In this document: piece after piece, positions 60,689 through 64,000 of the stretch
Layout: every line of letters starts with the position of its first letter
Position numbering within the stretch: position 1 is the first letter of the stretch
Origin: Selenomonadales bacterium OttesenSCG-928-I06
GTDB taxonomy: Bacteria > Bacillota > Negativicutes > Sporomusales > Sporomusaceae
DNA: 64,000 nt
Direction: 5' to 3'
NCBI GenBank assembly: GCA_030266395.1
Contig: JAJDHX010000002.1
Location: forward strand, 1 to 64,000
Notes under the pieces: generated by a model
Databases searched by the model: none
Seen by the model: only the letters and a program-made list of their open reading frames with translations
Told to the model about the DNA's origin: nothing
Made by a program: the position numbers and the translations under genes

Positions 60689-61344
60689 TGTCCACAAGCA
60701 GTAATAATATCGTAATCATTGATTATGGTATGGGTAATCTGAGAAGTGTGAAAAACGCTTTTTTAAAAATAAATAAACTACACAAAGAATATACTGCTAA
60801 AATTACAATAAGTCGTGATATAGATGTTATTAAAAACGCCACAAAAGTAGTTCTCCCAGGAGTAGGTGCTTTTGGCGATTGCATGAGAAACCTGCAAAAC
60901 TATGGCTTAGTAGATGTTATTAAAGAAACTATAGCATCTGGTAAGCCCTTTCTGGGAATATGCGTAGGATTACAACTCTTATTTGAAAAAAGCGAAGAAG
61001 ACCTCAATATAAATGGTCTGGGAATTTTCCAGGGAACTGTCTGCAAAATTAAAGCTCCAGATTTAAAAATTCCTCATATGGGCTGGAACGATCTCACTAT
61101 AGCAGACAAAAAAAGCTACTTATTTGACAACATCCCCAAAAATCCCTATGTATATTTTGTCCACACTTATCATGCAAAACCTAAAGACAAAAGCATAATA
61201 AGCTCCACAACAACTTATGGCGAAACCGTAACAGGATCTATCTCATACAAAAACATTCAAGCTGTTCAATTTCATCCTGAAAAATCAGGCGATCTTGGTT
61301 TAAATATATTAGTAAATTTTCAAAAAGGCGGTCTTAATTTATGA
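60688..61344 (+). CDS. hisH: imidazole glycerol phosphate synthase, glutaminase subunit
   Basis: 218 aa class I glutaminase. YGMGNLRSVKNAF, oxyanion LPGVGAFG, nucleophile Cys in GICVGLQLLFE, and the His/Glu pair in VQFHPEKSG. Delivers ammonia to HisF. A one-base overlap with hisB and a four-base overlap with hisA couple translation. Confidence 0.96.
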   Translation: MSTSSNNIVIIDYGMGNLRSVKNAFLKINKLHKEYTAKITISRDIDVIKNATKVVLPGVGAFGDCMRNLQNYGLVDVIKETIASGKPFLGICVGLQLLFEKSEEDLNINGLGIFQGTVCKIKAPDLKIPHMGWNDLTIADKKSYLFDNIPKNPYVYFVHTYHAKPKDKSIISSTTTYGETVTGSISYKNIQAVQFHPEKSGDLGLNILVNFQKGGLNL

Positions 61345-62063
61345 TTATTTTCCCTGCGATAGATATTTTAGGCGGTAAATGTGTACGCCTGTTTAAAGGA
61401 CAATTTGATCAACAAACAGTTTTTGCTGATGATCCTTTAGAAATGGCACTAAAATGGCAAGAAGCCGGTGCAAAATATCTTCATCTGGTAGACCTGGATG
61501 GAGCAAAAAGCGGCATCCCTTCTAATTTGCCTGTAATAGAAAGAATAGTTTCTAATATTGACATCCCAATTCAACTTGGTGGTGGCATCAGAAACCTGCA
61601 AACAATAGAAGCTTTTTTAAATATAGGCATAAGCAGAGTTATTCTAGGTTCTATTGCTGTCAAAAGCCCTGATTTAGTAGCTTTGGCTTGCGAAAAATAT
61701 GATGAAAAAATAGTAGTTGGCATAGATGCAAAAGACTCACTTGTTCAAATAGAAGGCTGGGGAGTTAGTGGTAATATCCAAGCTGAAGAACTAGCCAAAC
61801 AAATGTCTGCACTTGGTGTCAGAAGAATAATTTACACAGATATCTCCAGAGATGGAGTATTAAGCGGTGTAAATGTTGAATCTACTGTAAAGCTGGCAGA
61901 AGCAGCTCAAATAAAAGTAATTGCCTCTGGCGGTGTTAAAGGAATTGAAGATATAGAAAACCTTAAAAAAGTAGAATCTAGAGGAATTGAAGGTGTAATT
62001 GTAGGAAAAGCAATCTACACAGGCTCTTTAGATTTAAAAGAAGCTTTAAAAATAGCAAACTAA
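61341..62063 (+). CDS. hisA: ProFAR isomerase
   Basis: 240 aa TIM barrel. IIFPAIDILGGKCVRLFKG, the phosphate sites IQLGGGIRN and IASGGVKG, and TDISRDGVLSGVN mark HisA. Isomerises ProFAR to PRFAR. Confidence 0.96.
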   Translation: MIIFPAIDILGGKCVRLFKGQFDQQTVFADDPLEMALKWQEAGAKYLHLVDLDGAKSGIPSNLPVIERIVSNIDIPIQLGGGIRNLQTIEAFLNIGISRVILGSIAVKSPDLVALACEKYDEKIVVGIDAKDSLVQIEGWGVSGNIQAEELAKQMSALGVRRIIYTDISRDGVLSGVNVESTVKLAEAAQIKVIASGGVKGIEDIENLKKVESRGIEGVIVGKAIYTGSLDLKEALKIAN

Positions 62064-62083
62064 TATAAATAGGGGGCACAACA

Positions 62084-62842
62084 ATGCATACAAAAAGAAT
62101 CATACCTTGTCTGGATGTTAAAGATGGCAGAGTAGTAAAAGGAATCAACTTTGTAGACTTAAAAGATGCAGGTGATCCTGTTGAACTTGCTAAAGTATAT
62201 GATGAAGCCAAAGCAGACGAATTAGTCTTTCTGGATATAACAGCTTCCACAGAAAACAGAGATACAATTGTAGAAGTTGTCAGAAAAACTGCTGCCGAAA
62301 TCTTTATCCCGTTTACTGTAGGCGGTGGAATCAGAACACCAGAAGATATCAGAAAAATTCTGCAAGAAGGTGCTGATAAAATTTCTTTAAATACAGCAGC
62401 CGTCAAAAACCCATCTTTAATTACTGAAGGTGCAAAAAGTTTTGGCAGTCAATGCATTGTTGTAGCAATAGATGCCAAACAAACAGGCGAAAACAAATGG
62501 GAAGTATTCATAAATGGCGGTAATACCCCTACAGGACTTGATGTAATAGACTGGGCTAAAAAATGTATTGAACTTGGAGCAGGCGAAATACTGCTTACAA
62601 GCATGGACAGAGACGGCACCAAAGATGGCTATGACGTGCCACTTACCAGAGCAGTTTCTGAAAGTGTAAATGTGCCAGTAATAGCTTCTGGCGGCGCAGG
62701 CAATCTACAACATTTTTACGATGTATTAATAGACGGCAAAGCAGATGCAGTACTTGCAGCCTCTGTTTTCCATTACGGCACTTTCTCTATTAAAGAAGTT
62801 AAAGAATACCTCAGATCACGTCAAGTGGAGGTCAGATTATGA
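62084..62842 (+). CDS. hisF: imidazole glycerol phosphate synthase, cyclase subunit
   Basis: 252 aa TIM barrel related to His[51 protein letters not shown] and IASGGAGN are diagnostic; catalytic Asp residues near 11 and 130. Works with HisH. Confidence 0.97.
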   Translation: MHTKRIIPCLDVKDGRVVKGINFVDLKDAGDPVELAKVYDEAKADELVFLDITASTENRDTIVEVVRKTAAEIFIPFTVGGGIRTPEDIRKILQEGADKISLNTAAVKNPSLITEGAKSFGSQCIVVAIDAKQTGENKWEVFINGGNTPTGLDVIDWAKKCIELGAGEILLTSMDRDGTKDGYDVPLTRAVSESVNVPVIASGGAGNLQHFYDVLIDGKADAVLAASVFHYGTFSIKEVKEYLRSRQVEVRL

Positions 62843-63516
62843 CAGAACAATCTTGCAAACTAGATATATCCAAAATAAAATATGATGAAAAAGGTCTTGT
62901 CCCTGCTGTCATTCAAGATGAAAAAACAAAAACCGTATTAATGGTAGCCTATATGAACCAAGAATCACTTGAAAAAACATTGGCAGAAGGATACACAAAC
63001 TTCTATAGTCGCAGCAGACAACAATTTTGGAAAAAAGGCGAAACTTCAGGTCATGTCCAAAAAGTAAAAGAAGTTTTATATGATTGCGATAAAGATACAC
63101 TTCTTTTCAAAGTAGAACAAACAGGAGTTGCGTGCCACGAAGGAAGATTTTCTTGCTTCAGACCTTTTGATGAATCAGAAGTTCTGCCTGATGACAAACC
63201 AGAAGATATTCTTTCAGGTTTATATGACATCATAAACTCCAGAAAAAGCGACCTCAAAGAAGGAAAATTTGATTTAGATAAAATCGCCAAAAAACAATCA
63301 TCATATACTGCTTACCTCTTCCAACAAGGACAAGATAAAATACTGAAAAAAGTTGGCGAAGAATCAGCAGAAACAATCATTGCTTCTAAAAACAATGATA
63401 AAAAAGAACTTGTGTATGAAATGGCAGATTTATGGTATCACTGCTTAGTATTACTTAATTATCATGATATCGAAATAGAAGAAATCTTTACCGAACTTAA
63501 TTCAAGAAGAAAATAA
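62839..63516 (+). CDS. hisI: bifunctional phosphoribosyl-AMP cyclohydrolase / phosphoribosyl-ATP pyrophosphatase
   Basis: 225 aa, HisIE fusion. N-terminal His[64 protein letters not shown]-terminal His[33 protein letters not shown] and [14 protein letters not shown]. Steps two and three of the pathway. Last his gene. Confidence 0.96.
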   Translation: MTEQSCKLDISKIKYDEKGLVPAVIQDEKTKTVLMVAYMNQESLEKTLAEGYTNFYSRSRQQFWKKGETSGHVQKVKEVLYDCDKDTLLFKVEQTGVACHEGRFSCFRPFDESEVLPDDKPEDILSGLYDIINSRKSDLKEGKFDLDKIAKKQSSYTAYLFQQGQDKILKKVGEESAETIIASKNNDKKELVYEMADLWYHCLVLLNYHDIEIEEIFTELNSRRK

Positions 63517-63560
63517 TTTTCTTCTTGAATTCTCTATATTCTTTAGTATTAAAATGCAAA

Positions 63561-63588
63561 AAAGCTCCTGCTTTTTTAGCAGGAGCTT
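63561..63588 (+). terminator. his operon terminator
   Basis: Stem AAAGCTCCTGCT/AGCAGGAGCTTT around TTTTT, then TTCATTTTT. A second inverted repeat TTCAAGAAGAAAAT/ATTTTCTTCTTGAA spans the hisIE stop at 63500-63529. Confidence 0.85.
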
Positions 63589-63671
63589 TCATTTTTCTGG
63601 TTTTTTTTATATAATAAAAACTAATTACATACTGACAAATCATTCTAGTTTTCATAATATATAAATATAAT

Positions 63672-64000
63672 TTAATCGTCTAAATCTTCAAGGAAAATAA
63701 ATACCTCTCCAAACGGATAATGAATTGGAATCTGTAAATTTTTAGACATAAAAGGCTCATCATGTTGTGAATCTGCACTTACGCCTGATAATAATTGCAG
63801 CTCTTGATCTCTCTTAATACCCATAACAGAAGATAAGAAAGTTTGATTGTTCATATTAAACAACCTGGTAATAGCATCTACAGCACAATCAGTAGCAGAA
63901 ACATCTTCTCTTGTTCTTACTCTAAACTTATTAGCCAGCTCCATTAAAACATCTTCCTTCATAGCAAGAGATGCTCTAAACTTTACTTCTGTATAAAACT
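63672..64000 (-). CDS. hypothetical protein, partial at window edge
   Basis: The track starts at ATG 63962, but the frame stays open to the window edge (FYTEVKFRASLAMKEDVLMELANKF), so the real start is beyond 64000. The C-terminal end is FGEVFIFLEDLDD. It looks like a small uncharacterised cytoplasmic host protein; family not recognised. Confidence 0.55.
   Translation of the reverse strand, partial: FYTEVKFRASLAMKEDVLMELANKFRVRTREDVSATDCAVDAITRLFNMNNQTFLSSVMGIKRDQELQLLSGVSADSQHDEPFMSKNLQIPIHYPFGEVFIFLEDLDD

Noticed and set aside
1-64000. tRNA or rRNA genes
   Set aside because: I found no cloverleaf or rRNA-like stretch by eye; the attachment site is not a tRNA end. A tRNAscan run would settle this.

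Overview
This window is chromosomal DNA of an AT-rich low-GC Bacillota that carries one almost complete prophage. The host genes (catalase, TauE/SafE permease, NlpC/P60 hydrolase, purE-purC-purF, a YerC-like regulator and a full his operon with HisZ plus short HisG) fit a Clostridia or Negativicutes host. A diderm Negativicutes of the Megamonas type is my guess, not something the sequence proves.

Host left flank (1-3098): end of an XRE regulator, a small hypothetical gene, a catalase with a PerR-like box and its own terminator, and a TauE/SafE permease. Prophage (3099-50379): bounded by a 21-bp direct repeat (attL/attR), about 47.3 kb. Just inside each end lies a pair of GTGCAC palindromes 11 bp apart, probably integrase arm sites. 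Host right flank (50380-64000): NlpC/P60 hydrolase, purE, purC, purF, yerC-like gene, hisZ, an antisense 2-hydroxyacid dehydrogenase, hisGDCBHAF-hisIE, and a partial gene at the edge.

The prophage is a chimera: a lambda-like head (Nu1/GpA terminase, gpB portal, ClpP-type protease, gpD decoration, gpE capsid) joined to a P2-like contractile tail (sheath, tube, frameshifted chaperone, tape measure, gpX, hub D, spike V, PAAR, gpU, gp25/W, J, I, two fibres). From right to left on the minus strand come the Cro-like gene, early unknowns, tiny zinc-ribbon genes, ATP-dependent ligase, SNF2 helicase, family-B DNA polymerase fused to an ERF annealing protein, YqaJ exonuclease, a possible OB-fold protein, VRR nuclease, P4-type primase-helicase, a cluster of GTTACG repeats (candidate origin), small genes, a methyltransferase-like gene, a late regulator, terminase, head, tail, host-recognition genes, lysis genes and two ancillary units. 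The plus strand carries the lysogeny module: XRE repressor, ImmA/IrrE protease, tyrosine integrase. A divergent promoter region at 47619-47789 is the switch.

Most unusual points: (1) several phage genes have family-typical N-termini that begin upstream of any ATG/GTG/TTG, with ATA or ATT at the correct Shine-Dalgarno spacing; (2) a DNA polymerase B-ERF in-frame fusion with an embedded Shine-Dalgarno site; (3) twelve GTTACG/CGTAAC hexamers in one intergenic stretch; (4) a plus-strand lipoprotein cassette inserted in the tail operon; (5) a tape-measure gene broken at an A8 run; (6) several overlapping tiny genes absent from the ORF track. Points 1, 4 and 5 leave it open whether the prophage is fully functional.
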